From positions 1-35,302 of the forward strand of contig CAMMSL010000023.1 of assembly GCA_946499505.1 (NCBI GenBank): DNA of 35,302 nt, in the 5' to 3' direction. Shown here piece by piece: positions 23,381 through 31,509 of the stretch. Within the stretch, counting starts at the first letter, position 1. Each line of letters opens with the position of its first letter. The position numbers and the translations under genes were made by a program. The notes under the pieces were generated by a model. It did no database searches. It saw only the letters and a program-made list of their open reading frames with translations, and was not told the DNA's origin. Source of the stretch: an uncultured Lachnoclostridium sp. Lineage in GTDB: Bacteria > Bacillota > Clostridia > Lachnospirales > Lachnospiraceae.

Positions 23381-23413
23381 AGTCTTGCGCGATAGACTTA
23401 AAAAAGTCTTGCG
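23381..23413 (+). promoter_or_regulatory. candidate integrase arm-type sites (right pair)
   Basis: AGTCTTGCGC (23381-23390) and AGTCTTGCG (23405-23413) are direct repeats 24 bp apart, complementary to GCGCAAGACT near attL (7456-7465). Another CGCAAGACT lies at 20066-20074. They sit 36-68 bp from the att core. Confidence 0.5.
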
Positions 23414-23448
23414 AAGATGATTGGAAACCCTTATAAATAGGGCCTTTT

Positions 23449-23536
23449 TGCGGAAGTGTCGGAACTGGCAGACGAGCAAGACTAAGGATCTTGTGACATT
23501 CGTGTCGTGTGGGTTCAAGTCCCATCTTCCGCATTA
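23449..23536 (+). other. attR: second 88-bp att core
   Basis: Identical to 7300-7387 and containing a complete tRNA-Leu. Because the full gene is duplicated, attP must carry the whole tRNA sequence and not only its 3' part. Confidence 0.85.
23450..23533 (+). tRNA. tRNA-Leu (anticodon AAG), right copy
   Basis: Identical over 84 nt to the copy at 7301-7384, with all arms intact. No clear promoter lies just upstream (it is preceded by the arm-type sites and a weak hairpin with TTTTT), so it may be silent in the integrated state. Confidence 0.9.
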
Positions 23537-23539
23537 GGG

Positions 23540-23572
23540 AAAAAGTCTTGAGTTATCATCAAGGCTTTTTCT
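23540..23572 (+). terminator. intrinsic terminator behind right tRNA-Leu
   Basis: AAAAAGTCTTGA (23540-23551) pairs with TCAAGGCTTTTT (23559-23570). This is probably the original host terminator of tRNA-Leu. Confidence 0.8.
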
Positions 23573-23599
23573 TTACTAAAAATGCAGGAGCGGATGACC

Positions 23600-24325
23600 A
23601 TGAAGAAAAAAATACTAATATTGACCTTTGCATTGATAGTCGGATCAACGGGACTGACCGGGTGTACAGAAGAGAAAAAAGCGGGTAAGTCTACTACAGA
23701 GAAAGTGGACAGCTATACATCCGAGATGGAGGACACACTGGGTGGCCAGCTTAGTGCGCCAAGCGAGGCTGTGACGAAGGCTATTTCAAACACTTGGGCT
23801 GTTCAGGGAAACAATGATATATACGAATTGAAATCAGATGGCACAGGGAAGAAGAATGATGAGGATCTTACTTTCGAGTGCGGATTCGATGATGAAAATA
23901 ATATAACATTACTGATGAGGATCGGTGATGACGAAATGCTCTATGCAATCTCAACTGATGAGACGGGGTATGGAATTGAACTGACCTCTCTGGACGGTGG
24001 TGAGGATTTATATTTTCTGCCGGCTAATCTCGAATTCCTTGAAATGACAGATGAACGCGCTGAGGGAATATTGGGAGAGTGGTCGGATGAGAGCGGTAAC
24101 ACATACAAGTTTGACGAAGACAAAAGTATGGAGATCAAAGGAGAAAGCGGTAAGACAGAAGGTACCTTCAGTGTTGTTCAGGATGAAAATGGTACTCTTC
24201 TTCTCAGGATCGTGGTATCAGGCGGCTCTCTTGAATATGAATATACTCTGAATGAAGATAATACACAGATGGATCTTGTGAGTCCTGGAACGGATACGGT
24301 GCATCACTGGACGAAGAATAAATAG
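23600..24325 (+). CDS. lipoprotein with two beta-barrel-like repeats (DUF5640-like)
   Basis: The 241-residue protein has a basic start, a hydrophobic helix and lipobox LTGC (Cys about 22), so it is an exported, membrane-anchored lipoprotein. After a Ser/Thr/Glu linker come two related modules: about 60-150 (NTWAVQGNNDIYELKSDGTG) and about 157-241 (ILGEWSDESGNTYKFDEDKS). Both have the W-x-n-DG-Y-F pattern of small lipocalin-like domains such as DUF5640. The start is the ATG at 23600, with AGGAG upstream; an earlier ATG at 23582 lacks one. First host gene after the element; the ligand is unknown. Confidence 0.75.
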   Translation: MKKKILILTFALIVGSTGLTGCTEEKKAGKSTTEKVDSYTSEMEDTLGGQLSAPSEAVTKAISNTWAVQGNNDIYELKSDGTGKKNDEDLTFECGFDDENNITLLMRIGDDEMLYAISTDETGYGIELTSLDGGEDLYFLPANLEFLEMTDERAEGILGEWSDESGNTYKFDEDKSMEIKGESGKTEGTFSVVQDENGTLLLRIVVSGGSLEYEYTLNEDNTQMDLVSPGTDTVHHWTKNK

Positions 24326-24338
24326 TTTATATATTACC

Positions 24339-24384
24339 AAAAAGGATGTCCTGCGGCAGTTATGGCTGCGGAACATCCTTTTTT
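24339..24384. terminator. bidirectional terminator between convergent genes
   Basis: AAAAAGGATGT (24339-24349) pairs with ACATCCTTTTT (24373-24383), with CTGC/GCAG-type pairs inside. T-runs exist on both strands, serving the lipoprotein gene and the minus-strand XRE gene. Confidence 0.85.
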
Positions 24385-24631
24385 AGCGTCTGACCTTATG
24401 GGGAGACTTACTGCTTCTCCCGGTAAGTTCATCTAAAGTTACATCAAAAAAATCGGCAATCCTGATGAGCAAATAGATATCGGGCAGAGTAACACCACGT
24501 TCATATGCAGAGACAGACTGTCTTCCGATATTCAGTTCCAGAGCAAGAGTTGTCTGCTTCATTTCTTTCTGCACTCGTAGATTTCGTATGTTTTCACCGA
24601 TCGTATTTGTATTTTTTTTATATTCTTTCAT
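24383..24631 (-). CDS. XRE-family transcriptional regulator
   Basis: The 82-residue protein has an XRE HTH (about 11-66: IGENIRNLRVQKEMKQTTLA, IGRQSVSAYERGVTLPD) followed by DFFDVTLDELTGRS and a basic tail. GGGGA lies 6 nt before the ATG on the minus strand. It lies outside the element, converging with the lipoprotein gene. Its target is unknown; self-regulation is typical of such single-domain proteins. Confidence 0.85.
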   Translation of the reverse strand: MKEYKKNTNTIGENIRNLRVQKEMKQTTLALELNIGRQSVSAYERGVTLPDIYLLIRIADFFDVTLDELTGRSSKSPHKVRR

Positions 24632-24710
24632 CTAGATCCCCATATAAGATTTTCTTTTTATTATTCTAACATCATTTATATTATGAAAGACAGGAGTATG
24701 CTAAAAATGA

Positions 24711-24800
24711 GCGCAACAATACGTTGCACTTGCAGATGATACAACAGTTTACCAGATGGAGCTTACATACATGGCGAAAGAGGACTTGAATCCACTGTAA
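24711..24800 (+). pseudogene. possible gene remnant (29 codons)
   Basis: After a TGA, the frame reads AQQYVALADDTTVYQMELTY and ends MAKEDLNPL before TAA. It has protein-like composition but no start codon or ribosome site. It may be the tail end of a lost gene. The rest of the 24632-24893 interval shows no gene. Confidence 0.2.
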
Positions 24801-24805
24801 ATTTT

Positions 24806-24834
24806 TTTTCTTTTTATTGATTATATGATATAAT
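24806..24834 (+). promoter_or_regulatory. possible promoter of the PPK2 gene
   Basis: TATAAT at 24829-24834 lies about 60 bp before the ATG, but the -35 (TTTTCT-like) is poor. Confidence 0.35.
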
Positions 24835-24893
24835 TACAATAATTTAGAGGAAGTCGTCAATAATATCAGAATAAGAGTGATGGAGGAAGTGTT

Positions 24894-26474
24894 ATGTTAG
24901 AAAAAGTGGATCTGACGAAAAAAATCTCAAAAGAAGAATATAAGGAGAAAATGCCGCAGCTCGAAGTAAGGATCGGAAGACTTCAGAGAGAGTGCAAAGC
25001 TTTGGGAATCCCAGTTCTGATCGTATTCGAGGGATTTGGAGCGGCTGGAAAGGGGCTGCAGATCGGACATCTGATCCAGAGTATGGATCCGAGAGGATTT
25101 GAGGTTCATCCGATCAAAAATGAGACCGAAGAGGAGCGGATGCATCCTTTTATGTGGAGATTCTGGACAAAGACACCGGCCAGGGGAAGGATTGCCATTT
25201 ATGACGGGAGCTGGTATAGACGGGTGCTCATAGACCGCTTTGAGAAACGTACGAAAAATAAAGATCTTCCGGCAGCGTTCCATTCCATCAATTCGTTTGA
25301 ACAGCAGCTTGCGGAAGATGGAAATCTGATCATTAAGCTGTTCCTGGATATTGATAAAAAGGAGCAGAAAAAGCGTTTTGACAAACTTGCAAAAAATAAA
25401 GAGACTGCGTGGCGTGTCAGCCAGGGGGACAGGGAACGCAATGCACATTATGATGAATATGCTGCGATGATGGAGGATATGCTCTTTAAAACAGATACGG
25501 ATTATGCACCGTGGACGATCATTGAGGCTATGGACCGCAGATTCGCGACTCTTAAGATTTATACTACAGTGATCAAGGCTATGGCGGATCAGATCGAGAA
25601 AGTACAGCGCCAGAATACCGAAAAAGCGGCGGCGAAGGCGGAGCAGGCAAAGGCAGAAGAAGGGATACAGTCAGCAGGAACAGGCAAAAATGGCTGTGAA
25701 AATGATATAGAAGAAATCGCGCGCGAGACAGATGCCGAAATGAAGGAGCTCCAGGTGTCGATCCTGTCCAAGGCGGATTTGACTTTGAGTTATACGAGAG
25801 AAGAATATAAGGAAAAGCTGGACAAACTCCAGAAGAAACTGGAGAAGCTCCATGGAGAGCTGTACCGCAGAAGAATTCCGGTCGTTCTCGGGTTCGAGGG
25901 CTGGGATGCCGGCGGAAAAGGCGGGGCGATCAAGAGGCTTACGCAAAAAATGGATCCCAGAGGTTATGTGGTAAACCCGACGGCTTCGCCGAATGATATC
26001 GAGAAAGCTCATCATTATCTCTGGAGATTCTGGAGGGCAATGCCGAAGGATGGCCATGTGGCAATCTTCGACAGAACATGGTATGGACGTGTGATGGTAG
26101 AACGCATTGAGGGGTTCTGTACGACAGAGGAATGGAAACGAGCCTATAAGGAAATCAATGATATGGAGAAAGACCTGTATGATGCAGGAGCCATTGTGAT
26201 CAAATTCTGGATGCATATCGACAAAGATGAGCAGGAACGGAGATTCAGAGAGCGCCAGGAAAATCCGGAGAAACAGTGGAAGATCACGGATGAAGACTGG
26301 AGAAACCGCGAGAAATGGGATCAGTACGAAGATGCAGTCAATGAGATGCTGATGCGTACATCTACCGATTATGCACCGTGGGTCGTCGTAGAAGGCAACA
26401 GCAAGTATTATGCACGTGTGAAAGTGCTCAAAACAGTAGTAGATGCAATTGAACAGCGTCTGAGAGAGGAATGA
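24894..26474 (+). CDS. pap: two-domain PPK2, polyphosphate:AMP phosphotransferase
   Basis: The 526-residue cytoplasmic enzyme is predicted to phosphorylate AMP to ADP with polyphosphate. Two PPK2 domains lie in tandem (about 10-235 and 285-525) joined by an Ala/Glu/Lys-rich linker. The C-terminal domain has intact Walker A (GFEGWDAGGKGG) and B (VAIFDRTWYGR), plus MDPRGYVVNP. The N-terminal domain has GFGAAGKG and IAIYDGSWYRR, losing the Asp of the consensus. This matches tandem class II enzymes in which the C-terminal half is the active one. GGAGGAAG precedes the ATG. It is 4 nt upstream of dgt, so probably cotranscribed. Confidence 0.9.
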   Translation: MLEKVDLTKKISKEEYKEKMPQLEVRIGRLQRECKALGIPVLIVFEGFGAAGKGLQIGHLIQSMDPRGFEVHPIKNETEEERMHPFMWRFWTKTPARGRIAIYDGSWYRRVLIDRFEKRTKNKDLPAAFHSINSFEQQLAEDGNLIIKLFLDIDKKEQKKRFDKLAKNKETAWRVSQGDRERNAHYDEYAAMMEDMLFKTDTDYAPWTIIEAMDRRFATLKIYTTVIKAMADQIEKVQRQNTEKAAAKAEQAKAEEGIQSAGTGKNGCENDIEEIARETDAEMKELQVSILSKADLTLSYTREEYKEKLDKLQKKLEKLHGELYRRRIPVVLGFEGWDAGGKGGAIKRLTQKMDPRGYVVNPTASPNDIEKAHHYLWRFWRAMPKDGHVAIFDRTWYGRVMVERIEGFCTTEEWKRAYKEINDMEKDLYDAGAIVIKFWMHIDKDEQERRFRERQENPEKQWKITDEDWRNREKWDQYEDAVNEMLMRTSTDYAPWVVVEGNSKYYARVKVLKTVVDAIEQRLREE

Positions 26475-26478
26475 TACC

Positions 26479-27480
26479 ATGACGATCAGGGAGCAGCTTG
26501 AAGAAAGGGAAACCAAAAACTTAAGCCGTTATGCGACACTGAGCCGTGATACAAAGGGGAGGGTACGGGAGGAGCCTCAGTGTGATATACGTCCTGTATT
26601 CCAGAGAGACCGGGACCGGATTCTGCACTGTAAGGCTTTCCGAAGACTGAAACAAAAGACACAGGTGTTTCTCCTGCCCAGCGGGGACCATTACAGGACC
26701 AGACTGACACATACGCTGGAAGTTTCGCAGAATGCAAGGACAATCGCAAAGGCTCTGCGCCTGAATGAAGATCTGGTGGAGGCAATTGCTCTCGGTCATG
26801 ATCTGGGACATACTCCGTTTGGTCATGCGGGTGAGAGAGCTCTGAACACGGTCTATCATTTCTCACACAATAAGCAGAGCCTGCGGGTTGTCGATTGTAT
26901 TGAAAAAGAAGGAAAAGGACTGAATCTTACCTGGGAAGTAAGAGACGGAATCCTCAATCATCAGACGGCAGGGCATCCCCATACTCTTGAGGGGCAGGTC
27001 ATGAGGATTTCGGACAAACTGGCATATATCTATCATGATATGGATGATGCGATCCGGGGAGGGATACTGACAGAAGAGGATATTCCCGCCGATATCCGTA
27101 ATGTGCTTGGAAATTCCTGTAAGGAAAGACTCAATAAACTGATCCACGATGTGATCATCAACAGTATGGACCGCCCGGAAATCTGTATGTCCCCTGCGGT
27201 GGAAAAGGCCATGACGGATCTCAGAAAGTTCATGTTTGAGAATGTCTACCTTAATCCTAAAGCAAAGGGGGAGGAAGATAAAGCGGTACATATGATCGAA
27301 CAGCTCTTTGATTATTATATGAAGCGTCCGGAGGCGCTCCCGCAGCAGTTCAGAAATATGCTGGAACACACGGATACCAGCCGTGAACAGGTCGTATGTG
27401 ACCATATCGCAGGAATGACGGATTCCTATGCGGTAAAGAAATTTCAGGATTATTTTGTTCCGGAATCATGGAAAATTTAA
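26479..27480 (+). CDS. dgt: deoxyguanosinetriphosphate triphosphohydrolase-like HD protein
   Basis: The 333-residue HD-superfamily hydrolase is predicted to cleave dNTPs to nucleoside and triphosphate. The metal-binding pattern is visible: H in RTRLTHTLEVSQNARTIA, the HD in ALGHDLGHTPFGHAGE and the later D in KLAYIYHDMDDAIR. The opening RDRDRILHCKAFRRLKQKTQ is typical of the dGTPase-like family of Firmicutes. The start is ATG 26479 behind GAGAGAGGA. It sits directly upstream of dnaG, a conserved arrangement. Confidence 0.92.
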   Translation: MTIREQLEERETKNLSRYATLSRDTKGRVREEPQCDIRPVFQRDRDRILHCKAFRRLKQKTQVFLLPSGDHYRTRLTHTLEVSQNARTIAKALRLNEDLVEAIALGHDLGHTPFGHAGERALNTVYHFSHNKQSLRVVDCIEKEGKGLNLTWEVRDGILNHQTAGHPHTLEGQVMRISDKLAYIYHDMDDAIRGGILTEEDIPADIRNVLGNSCKERLNKLIHDVIINSMDRPEICMSPAVEKAMTDLRKFMFENVYLNPKAKGEEDKAVHMIEQLFDYYMKRPEALPQQFRNMLEHTDTSREQVVCDHIAGMTDSYAVKKFQDYFVPESWKI

Positions 27481-27547
27481 AAAAATAAAGGAAACCAAAA
27501 ACTTTTGTCGAATATATATTATAGGGTATTCTTTATGGAGGCGGAAC

Positions 27548-29329
27548 ATGTACTATCCAGACGAGCTGATCGAAGAGATAAGGACAAGAAATGATATAGT
27601 AGATGTGATATCCGGCTATGTCCGGCTTCAGAAAAAGGGCAGTTCATATTTTGGACTCTGCCCTTTTCATAATGAGAAATCTCCCTCCTTTTCTGTCAGC
27701 AGACAGAAGCAGATGTACTACTGCTTCGGATGCGGCGCGGGAGGAAATGTCTATACTTTTCTGATGGAGTATGAGAATTTCTCTTTTGTGGAAGCAGTGA
27801 AATTTTTGGCGGACCGGGCCGGAATTGAACTCCCGGAGATGGAATATTCAAAAGAGGCAAAGGAAAAAGCAGACCTTAAGGCATCAATCCTGGAGGTGAA
27901 TAAAAAAGCCGCGAAATATTATTATGTACAGCTGAAATCCGACCGGGGCAGGAAAGCTCTGGGCTATTTGAAAGACAGAGGACTCTCTGATGATACGATC
28001 AAGACTTTTGGCCTCGGGTATTCAAATGTATTTAGTGACGATCTGTATAACTATCTGCGGGGAGAAGGGTACAGTGAGGAACTGATCCGCCAGGCCGGAC
28101 TGATCAACACAGATGAAAAAAAAGGTGTTTATGACAAATTCTGGAACAGGGTTATTTTTCCGATCATGGATGTGAACAGCCGGGTGATCGGTTTCGGAGG
28201 ACGTGTTATGGGGGATGCGAAGCCTAAGTATTTGAATTCTCCGGAGACACCGGTGTTTGACAAGAGCAGGAATCTTTACGGCCTGAACAGAGCAAGAACA
28301 TCGCGGAAGCCGTATTTCCTTTTATGTGAAGGATACATGGATGTGATCTCACTGCATCAGGCCGGTTTTACCAATGCCGTGGCCTCTCTTGGAACAGCCC
28401 TTACACCCGGACATGCTTCCCTGATCAAGAGATATGTCAAAGAAGTATATCTTACATATGACAGCGACGACGCCGGCACCCGGGCTGCGCTTCGTGCAGT
28501 CCCCATTTTACGGGAAGCCGGGATCTCTGCAAAGGTCGTGCGTATGGATCCTTACAAAGACCCGGACGAATTCATAAAAAATCTGGGCGCAGAGGAATAC
28601 GAGAAACGGATACAGAAAGCAAGAAACGGCTTTATGTTCAGCCTGGAGATGCTGGAAAAAGAGTATGATATGGCTTCACCCGAGGGCAAGACAGAGTTCT
28701 TCAAGGAGACAGCGAGGCGGCTGCTGACTTTTGAAGATGAATTGGAGCGCAATAACTATATTGAGGCTGTCGCGTCTGCCTATAAAGTAAGCAGAGAAAG
28801 TCTTGAAAAACTTGTAGCGAAGACTGCTGTCAATGCGGGAATGGCCAGACCTGCATCCAGACCAAAACGGGCAGAGGGAGGCACAAAAGAAAAACATCGT
28901 GAGGACGGAATCCTGACATCCCAGAAAGCACTTCTTACATGGATGATAGAGGATGAAAAGCTGTTCGGGAAGATCAGCAGTTACATTCATCCGGATGATT
29001 TCGCCCCGGGGATTTATCGGAAAGTGGCAGAACTGCTTTATGAACAGTACGATAATGGAGGACTGAATCCTGCCGGGATCCTGAATCACTTTACTGAAGA
29101 AGCGGATCACCGGGAGGCTGCATCGCTGTTTAATACGAAGATCAGGCAGCTGGAGACAAAAGAAGAAGAGGAACAGGCTTTAAAGGAAATTATCCTCCGG
29201 GTGAAAAGCCACAGCATCGATGAACGAACCCGTGAACTTGACCCTGCAGATATGGCGGGACTTCAGCGACTGATGGAGGAGAAGCGTAAGTTGGAAGGCT
29301 TACGGACACTGCATATTTCTATTGATTAA
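27548..29329 (+). CDS. dnaG: DNA primase DnaG
   Basis: The 593-residue primase makes RNA primers at the replication fork. The CHC2 zinc finger (residues about 38-62: CPFHNEKSPSF..YYCFGCGAGG) is followed by the RNA polymerase core and a TOPRIM domain (LCEGYMDVISLHQAG, TYDSDDAG). The C-terminal region after ~430 should bind DnaB helicase. I start at ATG 27548 (MYYPDELIEEIRTRNDIVDV), with GGAGG 6 nt upstream; the in-frame extension from 27455 overlaps the end of dgt. Part of the dgt-dnaG-rpoD block. Confidence 0.97.
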   Translation: MYYPDELIEEIRTRNDIVDVISGYVRLQKKGSSYFGLCPFHNEKSPSFSVSRQKQMYYCFGCGAGGNVYTFLMEYENFSFVEAVKFLADRAGIELPEMEYSKEAKEKADLKASILEVNKKAAKYYYVQLKSDRGRKALGYLKDRGLSDDTIKTFGLGYSNVFSDDLYNYLRGEGYSEELIRQAGLINTDEKKGVYDKFWNRVIFPIMDVNSRVIGFGGRVMGDAKPKYLNSPETPVFDKSRNLYGLNRARTSRKPYFLLCEGYMDVISLHQAGFTNAVASLGTALTPGHASLIKRYVKEVYLTYDSDDAGTRAALRAVPILREAGISAKVVRMDPYKDPDEFIKNLGAEEYEKRIQKARNGFMFSLEMLEKEYDMASPEGKTEFFKETARRLLTFEDELERNNYIEAVASAYKVSRESLEKLVAKTAVNAGMARPASRPKRAEGGTKEKHREDGILTSQKALLTWMIEDEKLFGKISSYIHPDDFAPGIYRKVAELLYEQYDNGGLNPAGILNHFTEEADHREAASLFNTKIRQLETKEEEEQALKEIILRVKSHSIDERTRELDPADMAGLQRLMEEKRKLEGLRTLHISID

Positions 29330-29386
29330 GGATAAAATAAAACAAGATAGCCCGCGCCTGTGCGCCGGCAAAGGAAGGATGGACAC

Positions 29387-30505
29387 ATGGAAGAGAACAC
29401 ACAGAAATTTCTGGAAAGAATGAATGAACTGGTAGCGCTGGGAAAGAAAAAGAAGAGCATACTGGATGTTCAGGAGATCAACGATTTCTTTACAGATATG
29501 GAACTGACGCCCGATCAGATGGAAAAAGTATTTGACTATCTGGAGGCAAATAATATTGATGTCCTGCGTATCAATTCAGATACAGATGACGATGCAGGGA
29601 TAGAGATCGATGATATGATATCTGATGAAGAAGAGGTCGATATGGAAAATATTGATCTGTCTGTTCCGGAAGGTGTGAGTATCGAAGATCCGGTCCGCAT
29701 GTATTTAAAGGAGATCGGCAAAGTTCCTCTTTTAAGTGCCGAGCGCGAGATCGAGCTTGCAAAGAGAATGGAGGAAGGCGATGAAGACGCGAAGAAAGAG
29801 CTGGCAGAAGCAAATCTCCGCCTTGTTGTCAGTATAGCCAAAAGATATGTCGGCAGAGGGATGCTCTTCCTTGATCTGATCCAGGAAGGAAATCTGGGCC
29901 TGATCAAAGCGGTAGAGAAGTTTGACTATCATAAGGGATACAAATTCAGTACCTATGCAACATGGTGGATCCGTCAGGCAATCACAAGAGCGATCGCAGA
30001 CCAGGCGAGAACAATCCGTATTCCGGTGCATATGGTGGAGACGATCAACAAGTTGATCCGTGTGTCCAGACAGCTGCTTCAGGAGCTGGGAAGAGAACCG
30101 CTCCCGGAGGAGATCGCGAAGGAACTGGACATGCCTGTGGACAGAGTGCGTGAGATCCTTAAGATTTCCCAGGAACCGGTCTCTCTGGAGACTCCGATCG
30201 GCGAGGAAGAGGACAGCCATCTTGGCGATTTTATCCAGGATGACAATGTACCGGTTCCGGCTGAGGCGGCTGCACAGACTTTATTGAAAGAACAGCTTGA
30301 CGAAGTGCTGGATACTCTGACAGAAAGAGAACAGAAAGTACTTCGGCTGCGCTTCGGAATGAACGACGGACGTGCCCGTACACTTGAGGAAGTGGGCAAA
30401 GAGTTCGATGTTACAAGAGAACGTATTCGTCAGATCGAGGCAAAGGCCCTGAGAAAACTGAGGCACCCGAGCCGCAGCAGGAAGCTGAGAGACTACTTAG
30501 ACTAA
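29387..30505 (+). CDS. rpoD: RNA polymerase primary sigma factor (SigA/RpoD)
   Basis: The 372-residue housekeeping sigma factor has a short acidic region 1.1, region 1.2 ([20 protein letters not shown]), region 2 ([40 protein letters not shown]), region 3 ([15 protein letters not shown]) and region 4 HTH ([20 protein letters not shown]) ending LRDYLD. The length is that of Firmicute SigA. ATG 29387 has AAGGAAGG 8 nt upstream. It lies 57 nt after dnaG in the conserved macromolecular-synthesis order. Confidence 0.98.
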   Translation: MEENTQKFLERMNELVALGKKKKSILDVQEINDFFTDMELTPDQMEKVFDYLEANNIDVLRINSDTDDDAGIEIDDMISDEEEVDMENIDLSVPEGVSIEDPVRMYLKEIGKVPLLSAEREIELAKRMEEGDEDAKKELAEANLRLVVSIAKRYVGRGMLFLDLIQEGNLGLIKAVEKFDYHKGYKFSTYATWWIRQAITRAIADQARTIRIPVHMVETINKLIRVSRQLLQELGREPLPEEIAKELDMPVDRVREILKISQEPVSLETPIGEEEDSHLGDFIQDDNVPVPAEAAAQTLLKEQLDEVLDTLTEREQKVLRLRFGMNDGRARTLEEVGKEFDVTRERIRQIEAKALRKLRHPSRSRKLRDYLD

Positions 30506-30513
30506 CAGTTCAG

Positions 30514-30575
30514 CCATGCGTAGCTGTATCCAAAGGAATATGCTCGCATATTCAATCGGATACAGCTACGCATGG
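30514..30575. repeat. very stable hairpin after rpoD
   Basis: An 18-bp perfect arm pair (CCATGCGTAGCTGTATCC 30514-30531 with 30558-30575) plus an inner 8-bp GAATATGC/GCATATTC stem. No T-run follows. As at 6901-6958, it directly precedes direct repeats. Confidence 0.85.
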
Positions 30576-30594
30576 AGTGAGCGCCTTTCTATGA

Positions 30595-30743
30595 GGAAAT
30601 CGGCGGCGATAGCCGCGGGAAGCACGGAGTGCGGATTTCCGAATGGCGCGGCTGAACTGTGGACGCGCAGAGCGGGAAATCGGCGGCGATAGCCGCGGGA
30701 AGCACGGAGTGCGGATTTCCGAATGGCGCGGCTGAACTGTGGA
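30595..30743. repeat. 69-bp direct repeat, two copies, 80-bp period
   Basis: 30595-30663 and 30675-30743 are identical over 69 bp. Each contains GGAAATC..GATTTCC and GCGGC/GCCGC inverted arms and so can fold. The unit shares spaced words with the 53-bp unit at 6963-7120 (CGAxAGCC, GGAG, GCGGA, CGAA, TGGC, GGCTG). The second copy ends in the ribosome-binding region of trmK. Confidence 0.9.
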
Positions 30744-30753
30744 TGGAGAAACT

Positions 30754-31509
30754 ATGGAATTATCGAAACGTTTAAATGCAGTTGCCTCTCTGGTGACGAG
30801 TGGATACAGATTAGCAGATATCGGGACAGATCATGCATATATCCCGATTTTTCTGGTTAATACCGGGAAGATACCGGCGGCGGTTGCTATGGATGTAAAC
30901 CGCGGACCTCTCCTGAGAGCAGAGGAAAATATACGGACGCACGGACTGCAGAACAAGATTACGACCCGTATTTCAGACGGTTTTGCCTCACTGAAAAGAA
31001 ATGAGGCAGATGCGGCAGTAATCGCAGGGATGGGAGGACCGTTGACAATCCGTATTCTAAAAGAGGGAAAGGATATTGTCTGTTCTTTGAAAGAATGTAT
31101 CCTTCAGCCCCAGTCGGAGATAGAAAAAGTCAGAGCCTTTCTTTTAGAGGAGGGCTTTTTCTTTCTCGGGGAGGAGATGGTGGAAGAGGACGGGAAATAT
31201 TATCCTATGATGAAAGTAAGACCGCCCAGGGGCGAGCACAAAGCTGAAAGTGAAATGAATTGTGAAGAGCTGGATGGGAGACAATGCAGTGTGCAAGGCT
31301 GGGATGAGGCAGAACTACGGTATGGAAAAATTCTGTTGGAAGAGAAGAATCCGGTGCTCCGGGAATACCTTCAAAGAGAGATTCGCATCCGTGCTCAGAT
31401 TCTGGACACGCTGAAAGATAGAGATTCAACAGATGTGCGGCGAAGGATAACGGAACTTGAGAAAGAACTAAAAATAGCTGAGAAAGGGATGGGACATTAT
31501 GCTGTGTAA
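30754..31509 (+). CDS. trmK: tRNA (adenine(22)-N(1))-methyltransferase TrmK
   Basis: The 251-residue SAM-dependent enzyme methylates A22 of tRNA in Gram-positives. SAM motifs are visible: LADIGTDHAYIPIFL (motif I), AMDVNRGPLLRAEENI, and the catalytic-region AGMGGPLTIRIL followed by LQPQSEIEKVRAFL. A C-terminal coiled-coil part (about 195-251, ELEKELKIAEKG) is typical of the family. ATG 30754 has GGATGGAG upstream, and that sequence begins at the end of the 69-bp repeat. Its 3' end overlaps the Nif3-like gene by 11 nt, the usual pairing in Firmicutes. Confidence 0.93.
   Translation: MELSKRLNAVASLVTSGYRLADIGTDHAYIPIFLVNTGKIPAAVAMDVNRGPLLRAEENIRTHGLQNKITTRISDGFASLKRNEADAAVIAGMGGPLTIRILKEGKDIVCSLKECILQPQSEIEKVRAFLLEEGFFFLGEEMVEEDGKYYPMMKVRPPRGEHKAESEMNCEELDGRQCSVQGWDEAELRYGKILLEEKNPVLREYLQREIRIRAQILDTLKDRDSTDVRRRITELEKELKIAEKGMGHYAV

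Larger units (their letters stand above)
7300..23536 (+). mobile_element. capsid-encoding integrative element in tRNA-Leu (satellite-like or reduced prophage)
   Basis: Bounded by identical 88-bp cores, the excised circle would be 16,149 bp. It carries a tyrosine integrase next to attL, a replication initiator, scaffold, capsid, TerS, TerL, portal and connector-like genes, and an XRE regulator. I find no tail, tape-measure, baseplate, endolysin, head protease or excisionase gene. Nearly all genes are on the plus strand, and the region is AT-richer than its flanks. The size and gene set fit capsid-forming phage satellites, but a degenerate prophage remains possible. All main genes have intact frames. 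Confidence 0.88.

Noticed and set aside
23428-23449. Terminator just before the right tRNA copy
   Set aside because: Only a 4-bp ACCC-type stem can form before TTTTT; too weak to list as a feature.
7300-23536. Ordinary complete prophage
   Set aside because: Too short, and no tail, tape-measure, baseplate or lysis genes are visible, although capsid and packaging genes are intact.
24927-26516. Long minus-strand frames opposite the PPK2 gene (173 and 281 codons)
   Set aside because: Antisense shadows of a well-recognised gene; no independent evidence.
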